Shown: piece by piece, positions 32,792-42,500 of the stretch
Layout of the letters: every line of letters starts with the position of its first letter
Numbering within the stretch: position 1 is the first letter of the stretch
From: Runella limosa DSM 17973
GTDB taxonomy: Bacteria > Bacteroidota > Bacteroidia > Cytophagales > Spirosomataceae
Direction of reading: 5' to 3'
Length of the DNA stretch: 64,000 nucleotides
Assembly (NCBI RefSeq): GCF_000482465.1
Contig: NZ_KI519432.1
Coordinates: 3,116-67,115 of the forward strand
Position numbers and translations under genes: made by a program
The notes under the pieces: generated by a model
Told to the model about the DNA's origin: nothing
The model's input: the letters and a program-made list of their open reading frames with translations, nothing else
The model's database searches: none

Positions 32792-33963
32792 AGTTTTGTA
32801 ATAATCAACTCCACGCGACGGTTGAGCTGACGAGTTTCTTCGCGGTTGTTATTGGCAATTGGCCTACTGGAGCCAAAGCCTTTGCCCGTAATTCGGCTGG
32901 GAGAAATGCCTTTTTTTACCAAAAAAGCCTTCACTACTTCCACCCGCTGACGAGAAAGGGCTAGGTTTAAATCAAAATCCCCTCGGTTGTCGGTATGGCC
33001 TTGGAGCTCGATGTTGGCCGTTGGGTGTTCTTGCATAAATTTGAACAAATTCTCCAATTCCGCATTCGATTCAGGCAGCAATTCGGGCTTGCTTTGGGCA
33101 AAACGTAAGTTTTGCAATACAATCGCTTTCCCAACAGAAACGTTTTTGTTGTCTAGTGAAGTATAGTTTTTGGGAGGTTCAGACGTATTTTCTTTGGGGG
33201 CTTCCTTTGGTAAAGGCGAAGAGACCACGGGCTGCGGGGCAACGGGAGTAGGGGTGTTTACAACCAAGGGTTGGCTGATTTTTTCTTCAAGCAGCTGAAA
33301 ATCACGCTTGATGCTAGCGGGGTCAACCACGTAATCGTACAATTTAATCATCGCTACAGCTCCGTCACTGGCTTCGTCTTTGACGATAAGGTCATCGAAG
33401 AAAAAATTGAGCATGCCGTCTTCGTCGATGATACCTTGGGAAAAACGGTCAGTAAATTCAACTTTTGACTCCCCGTCCACGTACATTTTAAGCTGGTTCG
33501 TTCTGGCATCCCGCGCCACCACGTAGTGGGTATATTCGTTGGGGTTGACGGGGGCTTTGGTGCCCACGGCAAAATTGTAAAAATTGAGTTTGCCGTAGAA
33601 GATATAGCACCCATTGTCAGATTTACGATTTTTAAAATCAATGACTCGTTTCCAGCTGTCTAAGGTGGTAAATCGGAAGTAAATCTCAATGGTATATGAA
33701 CCGCTCAGGAAACCATTGGCGGCACGGTTGTCAAACTGTAAACCACAGTTTCTGTCGAATACATAAACGGTACGTTGGAGGTTTTTGAGTTCGGGAAGTT
33801 TTTCGTTTTGAAATGTGCCTTCTTGACCCAACACCTTGAGTTTCGGAAATTTACCTGATTCTTCTTCAAACGAGTTTTCAAAACGATAAACGGCAGTCCT
33901 CTGAGCTTGCACGCTCGACAACAACGCAACAATACACCATAAACACAGGATAGTGAAACGCAT
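32788..33963 (-). CDS. OmpA family protein with N-terminal LamG-like domain
   Basis: 391 aa. A signal peptide (SSVQAQR) is followed by a concanavalin/LamG-type beta domain (residues ~40-215; SGSYTIEIYFRFTTLD). A Pro-rich linker (~240-265) leads to a C-terminal OmpA domain (~280-391) with ELQGHTDNRGDFDLNLALSR and GKGFGSSRPIANN, including the Asp and Arg that grip peptidoglycan diaminopimelate. It probably tethers the envelope to the cell wall while presenting a ligand-binding domain. The lipoprotein gene is translationally coupled downstream. Confidence 0.85.
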   Translation of the reverse strand: MRFTILCLWCIVALLSSVQAQRTAVYRFENSFEEESGKFPKLKVLGQEGTFQNEKLPELKNLQRTVYVFDRNCGLQFDNRAANGFLSGSYTIEIYFRFTTLDSWKRVIDFKNRKSDNGCYIFYGKLNFYNFAVGTKAPVNPNEYTHYVVARDARTNQLKMYVDGESKVEFTDRFSQGIIDEDGMLNFFFDDLIVKDEASDGAVAMIKLYDYVVDPASIKRDFQLLEEKISQPLVVNTPTPVAPQPVVSSPLPKEAPKENTSEPPKNYTSLDNKNVSVGKAIVLQNLRFAQSKPELLPESNAELENLFKFMQEHPTANIELQGHTDNRGDFDLNLALSRQRVEVVKAFLVKKGISPSRITGKGFGSSRPIANNNREETRQLNRRVELIITKL

Positions 33964-34060
33964 GGGCTAGAGTGGAAAGGGTGAATACTATGCCAAAAGT
34001 AGTGAATTAGATTCAAATTTTGTAGATATTAGGCAGCTCCACTCGGGGTAAACCTGCTAG

Positions 34061-34540
34061 TTATACCTTGTCTTTCCATCGAAATCGTGCGTCAAACGTC
34101 ATTGGCGTAATGTTGGTTATGCTGATTCGAGGCGCGTCTGGGTGGCTCGGGTTAATGAGGTAGTTAAACTCTTGAGGAACAATACTACTAGGCACTTTGA
34201 GAACTGCTGCTTCGTTGCCCAACACAAAATCATCACCAATGGTTTGGGTCGTAACCGTAGGAGGCTTGGCGTTCCAATCGTCAGGTAAGTCTTCGAGGCT
34301 AACCTCCAACATAGTGAGGTCATCAGGGATGTCAATTTCGACGTAATACCTGTCCGAAGGCAAATCTTCGCTTAAATCAAGGTGAACCGAAACTTCTAAA
34401 GTAGCCAAAGCACGGCTTTCAGCGGTATATACCAAGCGAGTATATAAACTATTCCATCGGTAGCCTTTGGCCATAGAAGCACCGATGCCTAACAAAGTGG
34501 TCTTTAGGTATTTTTCGCGCTCAATTCGATAAACTTTCAT
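34061..34540 (-). CDS. RES-domain toxin
   Basis: 159 aa from MKVYRIEREKY; the longer upstream frame only reads the antitoxin region. RES-family features are visible: GYRWNSLYTRLVYTAESRALATLE with the conserved Arg and Glu, and a Ser in VPSSIVPQEFNYLINPSHPD near the C-terminus. RES toxins degrade or phosphorolyse NAD+. The start codon shares one base with the antitoxin stop (TAATG). Confidence 0.88.
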   Translation of the reverse strand: MKVYRIEREKYLKTTLLGIGASMAKGYRWNSLYTRLVYTAESRALATLEVSVHLDLSEDLPSDRYYVEIDIPDDLTMLEVSLEDLPDDWNAKPPTVTTQTIGDDFVLGNEAAVLKVPSSIVPQEFNYLINPSHPDAPRISITNITPMTFDARFRWKDKV

Positions 34541-35040
34541 TAGGCAAAATTCCCAAATTCGATTCGATTGAGACAAAAAGTTACTTCGTCGATACCCGTA
34601 ACGGTGTCTAGTAAGCTTTCTGGGGTATTTCCGCCGAGGGATAAGTTTGGCTTTTTTAACCAACGCTGAAATTTTTCCTCCTCATTATTAAATACTTCTA
34701 GTCCAAAATCAAGCAATTCTGTGATGAGGACAATCAATTCGCTGTCACGCGTATCGAGTAACGAATGCTCACTTTTTTTCTTGTTGTAGGTGGTTTGGGG
34801 CATCCCTACAATGGATAAAACAGCTTTGACGGGTCGATTTAGACGTTTACTAATGAACTCAATCGTGTGATAAGGAATCCCACCTCGAATGATTCCTACC
34901 CGCTCCATTTTATTACTCCAAGTATAGTTTTTACCTTCGGCTTCAATCACCCATTTTTTAGGTGAAGTGGCCATGTCGGACGCCTTTTTTACACTTCTTT
35001 GGGTGTTAAACGGCAACGTATTACTGGTTTTGTGGGCCAT
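34540..35040 (-). CDS. Xre/MbcA/ParS-type antitoxin
   Basis: 166 aa. A helical DNA-binding N-terminal half (residues ~55-95, IEFISKRLNRPVKAVLSIVGM) is followed by the C-terminal DUF2384 (MbcA/ParS toxin-binding) region, NEEEKFQRWLKKPNLSLGGN then TPESLLDTVTGIDEV. It precedes the RES toxin in the usual antitoxin-first order with a one-base overlap. A dyad with a promoter box nine bases before the start suggests autorepression. Confidence 0.88.
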   Translation of the reverse strand: MAHKTSNTLPFNTQRSVKKASDMATSPKKWVIEAEGKNYTWSNKMERVGIIRGGIPYHTIEFISKRLNRPVKAVLSIVGMPQTTYNKKKSEHSLLDTRDSELIVLITELLDFGLEVFNNEEEKFQRWLKKPNLSLGGNTPESLLDTVTGIDEVTFCLNRIEFGNFA

Positions 35041-35044
35041 TGTG

Positions 35045-35080
35045 CAACATATTTGTTGTGAATATATAACAAATATATTG
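35045..35080 (-). promoter_or_regulatory. Operator-like dyad over the antitoxin promoter
   Basis: Arms 35045-35057 and 35068-35080 match as inverted repeats at 12 of 13 positions (core ATATTTGTT). The minus-strand -7-like box TATATTTG (35070-35077) lies inside the right arm, so repressor binding would cover the promoter. The antitoxin ATG is four bases beyond the dyad. Confidence 0.65.
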
Positions 35081-35131
35081 TATCTGGAAGTTCTTTATAC
35101 TTAATTTGATGCATTAACTCAATCTTTTGCT

Positions 35132-35644
35132 ATGAAACCTGCCTCAACATTAGAAGTGTGGCTACGTGGGCCACTTCCCGAAGTCCCTGCTTTGTTACAA
35201 CCCGTTGCTCATGCACTTTTGCAAGCCCGTGAAGAGGTTGAAAAAATGGGCACTGATTTTGTCAATGAAAAATTATGGGAACGTCCTTTCGAAATGGCTT
35301 CGGTAGGGTTTCATTTACAGCACCTTACGGGGGTGTTGGATCGGCTTTTTACGTACGCCAAAGGCGAAATGCTCAATCCTTCGCAGCTCGAATGGTTGGC
35401 CAATGAAGGAAAACCAACGCTAGGACAAGAGTCGTTTCAGCAATTGTTTTTGTTGTTTAGTCAACAAATTGACAAAGCCATTGCGCAGCTCATCGCTACC
35501 GATGAAGCTACTTTGCTCGAACAACGCGGAGTAGGACGGGCGCAAATTCCATCGACGGTGCTTGGGCTTCTTTTCCACGCCGCCGAACACACGCAGCGGC
35601 ACGTCGGCCAATTGCTTGTGACGGTGACGGTGGTTAAGGGTTGA
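35132..35644 (+). CDS. DinB-like four-helix protein
   Basis: 170 aa. A DinB_2-type bundle with putative metal histidines in VGFHLQHLTG (~61-67) and HAAEHTQRHVGQL (~150-162). Proteins of this fold are metal-dependent, for example thiol transferases, but the reaction cannot be predicted. It is transcribed divergently from the toxin-antitoxin operon, with the dyad in the shared upstream region. Confidence 0.78.
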   Translation: MKPASTLEVWLRGPLPEVPALLQPVAHALLQAREEVEKMGTDFVNEKLWERPFEMASVGFHLQHLTGVLDRLFTYAKGEMLNPSQLEWLANEGKPTLGQESFQQLFLLFSQQIDKAIAQLIATDEATLLEQRGVGRAQIPSTVLGLLFHAAEHTQRHVGQLLVTVTVVKG

Positions 35645-35698
35645 TTGAGTTTCGGGTTTAATGTTTCCAGTTTTTAACTCCTATTTCTTACATAGGGC

Positions 35699-35714
35699 GG
35701 GTTGTGAGCAACCC
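35699..35714. repeat. GGGTTG-TGAG-CAACCC hairpin
   Basis: Perfect 6-bp stem with a TGAG loop; same family as the hairpins at 31151-31202. It lies downstream of the DinB-like gene. Confidence 0.6.
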
Positions 35715-35734
35715 TTGGCACATAGAATAAGTAA

Positions 35735-35860
35735 GTGTCGAATGCAGAGGGCAGAATGTCAAATTTAAATTGTCGAGTGCAGAATGTCGAATTTTTAGTG
35801 CCGAATAAGCCCATTCGACATTCTGCATCGCTCGGGCGACCCCGTCTGAAATCGACATTC
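35735..35860. repeat. GAATGTCGA-family repeat cluster, locus 3
   Basis: Forward GAATGTCGA-type words (35735-35790) face reverse copies (CGACATTC, ending 35860), with the CGGGGTCGCCCGAGCGATG insert present in reverse. It fills the gap between convergent genes and touches the stop codon of the acetyltransferase gene. Confidence 0.7.
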
Positions 35861-36316
35861 TTAAAACAGTTTCATGTGCAAAATCGGATAGGGTTTGCCC
35901 ATTCCATCGGTTTCGGAGCGGCTGATGATTTGAAACCCCATGTGTTCGTAAAAACCCACTGCTTGCGGATTTTGCTCGTTGACATCAACCCGTTTTACAC
36001 CTAAGTCCTTGATGGCGTGAGCCACAAATACTTTGCCTAAGCCTTGCCCGCGAGCGTCGGGATGGATGAAAAGCATTTCGAGGCTATCGTCGTGTACACC
36101 CATAAAACCCACAATAGCTCCCTCCAAACTACGAATACATTCCAGATGTACTGCTTTGAGATACTCGTTGAAAATCAGTGGTTTGAAGTATTGAATGTCA
36201 GATTCTGGCAAAAAATGATGCGTGGCACGTACCGAAGCTTCCCATACTTCGACGATTTCGACATAGTCGGGCGGTTGCGCTAATTCAATAGTAACAGGGT
36301 TTGAAAAGGAGGGCAT
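35861..36316 (-). CDS. GNAT family N-acetyltransferase
   Basis: 151 aa. The acetyl-CoA loop is IHPDARGQGLGKVFVAHA near residues 91-108, followed by DVNEQNPQAVGFYEHMGFQ, the standard GNAT C-terminal motif. WEASVRATHHFLPESDI near the N-terminus resembles YjaB/YiaC-type acetyltransferases. Substrate is unknown. Confidence 0.88.
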   Translation of the reverse strand: MPSFSNPVTIELAQPPDYVEIVEVWEASVRATHHFLPESDIQYFKPLIFNEYLKAVHLECIRSLEGAIVGFMGVHDDSLEMLFIHPDARGQGLGKVFVAHAIKDLGVKRVDVNEQNPQAVGFYEHMGFQIISRSETDGMGKPYPILHMKLF

Positions 36317-36350
36317 ACAAATTGAACGTGTTTTTTTATAAAAGTACGAC

Positions 36351-36358
36351 TATTTTTG
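36351..36358 (+). promoter_or_regulatory. Candidate -7 box (TATTTTTG) of the hexosaminidase gene
   Basis: It matches TAnnTTTG 40 bases before the preferred ATG at 36398. This position supports that start over the one at 36356, which would overlap the promoter. Confidence 0.45.
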
Positions 36359-36397
36359 CAGCTTATCTTTTCTGTGCCTAACCACGTCTTTTCACTT

Positions 36398-38926
36398 ATG
36401 CGTCTGTTCGTTTTTCTCTTGTTTTTAGTGGCAATATCATCGCGGGCTCAATTAACGGCTCCTTCTCTGAAAGTTAGCTGGGAAATTGTGGAAAATAACC
36501 ACAAGGGTAAAACCGCTTCGTTGACTTCGTTTACTTTTACAAATACGTCTAAAAAAGCTCTTCCCAAGTCAGGATGGAGCCTGTTTTTTAATAACGTTCG
36601 TACAATTGATACGACCGTTTCTCCCGATTTTATCATTCGGCACGTCAACGGTGATTTGTTTCAACTCATGCCTACGGCGGCGTTTCAGGGGCTAAAAGCT
36701 GGTGCTTCCACCACAATTTCGTTTATTTCTTCGGCTTGGGTAGTCAACTTTACCGACGCCCCCGCGGGCTTGTATTGGGTGTGGGAACAACAGTCCGAAC
36801 GCGGCTATCCGTTGACCGATTATACCATAAAGCCTTCTACCCAACCGCGTCAATACCAGCGTTTTGCAGGAGATAAGTTGGGGTTGATTACACCCGAAAT
36901 GATTTTTAATCAAAACAAAGCGACGGAGGAAATAGCCGAAAAAGAATTGCCTAAAATTCTACCTAGTCCACAACAATACCGTGAACGAGGCGGGCCGTAT
37001 GTCATTACCCCTCAAACCGTTTTGTCTGTGCCTGAGGCATTTCGCGACGAGGCGAGTTATTTGGGTAGCCAGCTTTCGTCGATGCTAGGTTCGCCTTTGG
37101 CGTTTTCTACTGAAAAACAAACCACTGGAATTGTATTTAAACAAGAAACCATGCCTAGCGAGACGTACCGTTTGATGGTCAACCCGAGCGGAATTGAAAT
37201 TACGGCGGGCGACCGAGCGGGGGCTTTTTATGGGGTACAGTCGTTGTTGGCGTTGTTGTCACCGTCGGCTTGGGGAAAAACGCAGTCAAGTTTGTCGGTA
37301 ACGGGCGTAGAAGTGAGCGACCAACCGCGCTTTGGGCACCGTGCGATTATGCTCGACGTCGCTCGGAATTTTCACTCAAAAGCGCAAGTGATGAAGTTGC
37401 TCGACTTGATGGCCTCTTACAAACTCAATGTACTACACTTGCACTTTTCGGACGACGAAGGTTGGCGTTTGGAGATTCCATCCTTACCTGAATTGACGCA
37501 AATTGGTGCCGTGCGCGGTCACGGAACCGACCCCCTCAAATTGCTTCAACCTTCTTTTGGTTCAGGCCCTGATGCTTCCCAAAATGCAGGGACGGGATAT
37601 TATAGTCGCCAAGATTTCTTGGAATTGTTGCGTTATGCCAATGCCCGCCACATCAAAGTAATCCCCGAAATCGAAGCACCAGGCCACGCCCGCGCGGCTG
37701 TGGTGGCGATGAAAGCCCGCTACTCGCAAAAAATGGCCCAAGGACAAAAAGAAGAAGCTGAAAAATACCTGCTTCATGACCCCGCCGATCGCTCAGTATA
37801 TCGTTCGGTGCAGTCGTGGAACGATAACGTGATGAATGTAGCCATGCCATCAACGTATCGCTTTTTGGAAAAAGTAACCGACGAAATTGTGGCGATGTAC
37901 CGTGATGCCAATGCTCTGCTGGAAACCATCCACTACGGCGGCGACGAAGTGCCAGGAGGGGTATGGACGCAGTCGCCTGCGGTACAGCAGTTGCGCCGTG
38001 ACAATCCGAGTATTCAATCAACCGACGACCTTTGGTATTATTTCTACGGGAAAGTGATTGATATTGCCCAAAAACGCGGCCTGTATGTGTATGGTTGGGA
38101 AGAAGTGGCGATGCGAAAAACGTTGCTTGATGGCAAAAATCACGTTATCCCAAATCCCGATTTTGTGGGAAAAGGTGTACAAGTGGACGTTTGGAATAAT
38201 GTGCTCGGCTGGGGTGCTGAGGATTTGGCGTATCGCCTTGCCAATGCGGGCTACAAAGTGGTGCTTTCGTGCGTTACGCACCAGTATTTTGACATGTCTT
38301 ACTACAAGTCGTTTGATGAGCCTGGGTATTATTGGGGCGCTTATACGGATGTTGATAAGCCCTTTTCGTTTATCCCTTACGACTATTTTAAAAACTCGAA
38401 AGAAGACCGTTTAGGCAATCCCCTCGACCGTTCGATTTTTAATGGAAAAGAACGTTTGACGGAATATGGAAAGCAAAATATCGTAGGGGTTCAGGGATTG
38501 TTGTGGAGCGAAACGGTCAATTCGCCCGAACGGATGGAGTACATGATGTTGCCAAAATTGCTTGGAATGGCCGAACGGGCGTGGGCATTGTCGCCAACGT
38601 GGGTGGAGAAAAACGACGATAAAGCCTATCAAAAAGCGTGGTCAGTGTTTGCTAACCAACTCGGCAAACGCGAACTTCCTCGTTTGGATTTCCGCGCGGG
38701 CGGGTACGCGTATCGGGTTCCAACGGCAGGGGCTGTGGTTGAAAACGACCAAGTAAAAGCCAATGTTCAATTGCCAGGATTGACCATTCGCTATACCGCC
38801 GATGGCACCGAGCCGACGGCAACTAGCGCGGTGTATAGTCAGCCTTTGCCAGTAAGTAAAACGATAAAAATGAAGGTATTTACGTCTAATGGTCGCTCAA
38901 GCCGCACGGTAGAGGTAAATCCGTAG
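36398..38926 (+). CDS. Beta-N-acetylhexosaminidase, GH20
   Basis: 842 aa from MRLFVFLLFL, chosen because it begins a clean signal peptide (SSRAQ). Domains in order: an N-terminal CHB_HEX carbohydrate-binding domain (~20-150), a GH20b non-catalytic domain (~195-310), and the GH20 barrel (~315-730), with HYGGDEVPGG supplying the Asp-Glu catalytic pair near residue 515 and DVWNNVLGWG in the sugar pocket. A chitobiase C-terminal domain follows (YTADGTEPTATSAVY). It releases terminal GlcNAc/GalNAc from chitooligosaccharides or glycoconjugates in the periplasm or outside. Confidence 0.93.
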   Translation: MRLFVFLLFLVAISSRAQLTAPSLKVSWEIVENNHKGKTASLTSFTFTNTSKKALPKSGWSLFFNNVRTIDTTVSPDFIIRHVNGDLFQLMPTAAFQGLKAGASTTISFISSAWVVNFTDAPAGLYWVWEQQSERGYPLTDYTIKPSTQPRQYQRFAGDKLGLITPEMIFNQNKATEEIAEKELPKILPSPQQYRERGGPYVITPQTVLSVPEAFRDEASYLGSQLSSMLGSPLAFSTEKQTTGIVFKQETMPSETYRLMVNPSGIEITAGDRAGAFYGVQSLLALLSPSAWGKTQSSLSVTGVEVSDQPRFGHRAIMLDVARNFHSKAQVMKLLDLMASYKLNVLHLHFSDDEGWRLEIPSLPELTQIGAVRGHGTDPLKLLQPSFGSGPDASQNAGTGYYSRQDFLELLRYANARHIKVIPEIEAPGHARAAVVAMKARYSQKMAQGQKEEAEKYLLHDPADRSVYRSVQSWNDNVMNVAMPSTYRFLEKVTDEIVAMYRDANALLETIHYGGDEVPGGVWTQSPAVQQLRRDNPSIQSTDDLWYYFYGKVIDIAQKRGLYVYGWEEVAMRKTLLDGKNHVIPNPDFVGKGVQVDVWNNVLGWGAEDLAYRLANAGYKVVLSCVTHQYFDMSYYKSFDEPGYYWGAYTDVDKPFSFIPYDYFKNSKEDRLGNPLDRSIFNGKERLTEYGKQNIVGVQGLLWSETVNSPERMEYMMLPKLLGMAERAWALSPTWVEKNDDKAYQKAWSVFANQLGKRELPRLDFRAGGYAYRVPTAGAVVENDQVKANVQLPGLTIRYTADGTEPTATSAVYSQPLPVSKTIKMKVFTSNGRSSRTVEVNP

Positions 38927-38929
38927 AAT

Positions 38930-39124
38930 TTACTTGTAAATCTTAACGCAGTCGAAATCATCATTTTCTTGTAAAAAAGACTTGATGGTTTCGATTTTCT
39001 CTCAATACGAGATATTTTTGGTCAATTAATACTTTCATGTAACGAGCAGAGTTCGGTACTGACGATTAAGACTATTTTCGAGTGCTACCGCTATATTTTC
39101 ACGGTTCAATTCGGGAAAATCCAT
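38930..39124 (-). pseudogene. Possible remnant of a small two-gene unit
   Basis: On the minus strand a 29-codon ORF (MDFPELNRENIAVALENSLN) ends in an ATGA overlap with a second reading beginning MKVLIDQKY. A third frame then gives EKIETIKSFLQENDDFD and a stop at 38930-38932. ATGA coupling and the MKVLIDQ start recall small PIN-like toxin-antitoxin pairs, but frames are broken and no family can be confirmed. The remaining bases up to 39324 show nothing else. Confidence 0.25.
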
Positions 39125-39324
39125 GGGTCTTTCCTCTAACCAACAATTCGACAACCCTGCTTTTTTGTTAATTTCTCTTCTATTGTTTCGCAAAACTCCT
39201 TATTTGTTGAAATTTCAACAATTTTAGGGTTACAACTTCCTGTAATACAGATTTTTATAAATTGCAACGTTTTTGCAACGCTTAAAACTTGGTGTTTTGA
39301 TGGTGAGTGAGGTAGCTTTAAATA

Positions 39325-39489
39325 ATGTTAAAGCTAAATTTCAATCATACGATGCGACTCCGTCTTTTGCTGCTGATTCTTATCCTCGGACTACTGTTGG
39401 TAGTGTGTTGGTTTTGGTACGAAAAACAGTTACGGGCATTGGACCAACAACTTCGCCAACGGCAACAACAAGTAGAAAATAACCCGTAG
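39325..39489 (+). CDS. Small single-pass membrane protein
   Basis: 54 aa, too short for usual gene callers. A basic N-terminus (MLKLNFNHTMRLR) is followed by a leucine-rich membrane helix (residues ~13-31, LLLLILILGLLLVVCWFW) and a hydrophilic Gln/Arg tail (QLRALDQQLRQRQQQ) that could form a coiled coil. An alternative start is the Met at 39352. It ends 32 bp before the giant surface protein on the same strand, so the two may be co-transcribed. Function is unknown. Confidence 0.5.
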   Translation: MLKLNFNHTMRLRLLLLILILGLLLVVCWFWYEKQLRALDQQLRQRQQQVENNP

Positions 39490-39521
39490 AACCATAACCG
39501 TAACCCAAAGCAACCAACTCT

Positions 39522-42500
39522 ATGAAAAACGCAATACTACCCAAATGCTTCTTCGTCATGTTACCAGTTCTCTTGTTGAGTGGCCTGGTGTTTGCACAAC
39601 CTAGTTCAGCAACCCTCACAACTGGTACTCCCGGGTGCCCAAGCACAAACGTAACCGTTACGTTCAGCTTTGGAGGTTGGACTGTCAGTACAAGTGCAAG
39701 TCTTGAGCTGAGTGATGCAAATGGGAATTTTCCTGGAACCATCATTGGCAACATTGCTGCTGGTCCAGCAACGAGCCCTGGTTCCATCTCTGGAAACCTT
39801 GGAGCAGTCACCCCAAGTACGTCTTATAAATTGAGGATAAATTCTCTTTCTCCTGTGGGGAATTCTACTACTTCCTCATTCACCATTTCAGGAGATCAGG
39901 TTACGGCTACTTATCCAAACCCATTAGGGCCCTATTGTGTGGGTGATCCGATTTCGGTTTCTTACCTACTTGACTGTAACTTTCTTTCTGGGAACACGTT
40001 CACCTTGCAATTGAGCAATGCGTCTGGGAGCTTTGCTTCCCCCATTACAATCGCTTCGGTAAATTCTTCTGCCAGCGGGGCAATTAATGGTAGTTTCCCC
40101 GATGTACCAACAGGCAACGGCTATCGGATGCGTATTGTGTCCAGCAATCCAAATGGTATTATCAGCAACCAATCCTTACCTTTCCGAATTGGTAGTGGTG
40201 TCCTGAAGAATGCGAACATGTCGCCCATGAAGGTCAATGGCTCAATTTTTTGCCAAGGGGAATCCCTCAACTTACTTTACGAATTCGACGCAGCTGATCC
40301 AATCAATGCAGGTAATATTTATACCATTCAGCTGAGTAATAATAACTTTGCTACTTTCCGTACGATTGGCCGTTTGGCATCCACTGCTAAATCAGGTACA
40401 ATCCAGGCGGTGATACCTTATGACATCAGTGGAAGTAATTATGAAATCCGTATTGTAGCCAGTGCGGGACCAATTGATGGATGTGAATACGGGCTTTACT
40501 TTATTCCTTCTGTCCGTCCGACATTAATTGATCCAAGTAATTCTTTCGTTTGTTTGGGATCTCCTGTGGCTTTTAGTGCTAACCCTGGGTTCGATGCCTA
40601 TCAATGGCAACGGGTTTGTTCTCCAGCCTTCATCAATACCACCGCTGGTTTCAACACACCCGTTTCTGTTGCGATTGCCAAAAATGGGTCTAATGTGTAT
40701 GTGGCAACTGCCCAAGGCTTGGTGATTTCCCGTAACGGTGGGACTACCTATACCGAAGTCGTACTACCCGCAGAAATTGTGAATGATGTTTTTGTCAGCA
40801 GCTCCAATGTATATGCTTCGACCGACCAAGGCTTGTATGTCTCCAATAATAATGGTAGTAGCTTCCCCACTTTGTTTGGTACAGGTAATGGAATTCCAGT
40901 TGCGAAGGTGCGCGCTTCGGTGGCTACGTCCAACGGTGGCAACGATTACATTTATGCTGCTACCACCAGTGGCTTGTCTCGCCGCATCAATACAGGTGGT
41001 TTCACTACCGTTCTTTCCAGTGTATCCGTGGCTGATATTTTTGTAGAAGGCACCAATGTATATGTTGCCACCAACAATGGAGTTTATGTTTCTAACGACA
41101 ACGGTACAACGTTCAGTTCTCCTTTTCAGATAGCCAATGGTCTGCTCAGCAACAACATTACTGCCATTTTTTTCAAAGACGGTATCATGTATGCGGGCAC
41201 AGACAGTGGCATAGGCATTTCTACTAATGGTGGTCTGAATTGGGTGTCTTACAATACTGCTAATAGCGAACTGCCAGATAATCTTATCCAAGCCATCTCA
41301 GTTGTTAATAACTTTATCTACGTGGGCACTCCAAAAGGGTTAGCCGTGACCAATCTGGGGGGAGATGCTTTTACGACCATTTCAGTGGGTTTGCAAACGC
41401 CCAACATTTATGGTATTGTGGCGGAAGCTACCAATAGCACGAATACAAGTGTCTTTTTGGCCACTCCTGATGGGGTTGGTTCGACTGCTTTCACCCTAAC
41501 TGGTAACTTAGACAGCGACCGAACATTCGATATTGCCTCGGTTACCCCCGCCGATTCTTGGTGCCGCTTTCAAGTCAAAGTGACGGAAAACACCTGTTCG
41601 CTGACCAGTAATCAGGTTCGTGTCGCGGATATTCCACCCACCATCTCTTTGTCCAAGGTAGATCCACCCACTTGTAATGGCCAAAACGGAACCATCACCG
41701 TATCTGGCTTGGTCCCGATGACAAAGTATCAACTCATCTACAGCGGAGGAGCAGTTGGCTCGCCTGCGTCTGGGGATAATGTGACGACCAATGCTAGTGG
41801 CCAAATTACCATCAACGGACTGAGTGCTGCTACCTATAGCGTTAATGTAGTCAGTCTGATAGGGCCACCTAATCCTGGATGTGCCTCCAATGTAACAACG
41901 ATAATGCTCACTGATCCGATTAAACCGAGCGTTACTCTCGGTACGATTACTCCCATTTGCGCAGGGGCTATGTCGTTTAATATTCCATATACCAATCCCA
42001 CGCAATCGCCCAACCAATATTCGATTTCGGGGGCAGATATTTCCCCCATCACCAACGGAGGTTTGTCCAACCCCATCACGGTCAATTTAAGCACTGCGGC
42101 TGTGGGAAGTTCACTTTCCTTTATCCTCACGGTCAGAAATGCCACAACTGGTTGCGTATCAAGCAATATTACGGGTAGTGTGACGGTTGACCCCGTGAGC
42201 GTGGGGGGTAGCATTTCAGGTTCAACCGCAGTTTGTACGGGGACAAACAGCACGGTTTTAACCTTGTCGGGGCAAACAGGTAGCATTCAAAAATGGCAAT
42301 CGTCGTTGAGTTCCGATTTCAGCGGAGCAACTGACATTTCCAACACAACGACGGAACTGACGGCAAGTAATTTAACCCAAACAACTTACTACCGTGCCTT
42401 GGTGAAGAGCGGTGTTTGTTCTCAAACCACTTCCGCCACAGCGACGGTGACGGTTGACCCCGTGAGCGTGGGGGGCAACATTTCAGGTTCAACCACGGTT

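Noticed and set aside
39273..39482. 69-aa plus-strand ORF upstream of the giant surface protein
   Set aside because: It is in a different frame from the 54-aa membrane peptide, which has the convincing hydrophobic helix; the 69-aa reading has no structure-like pattern.
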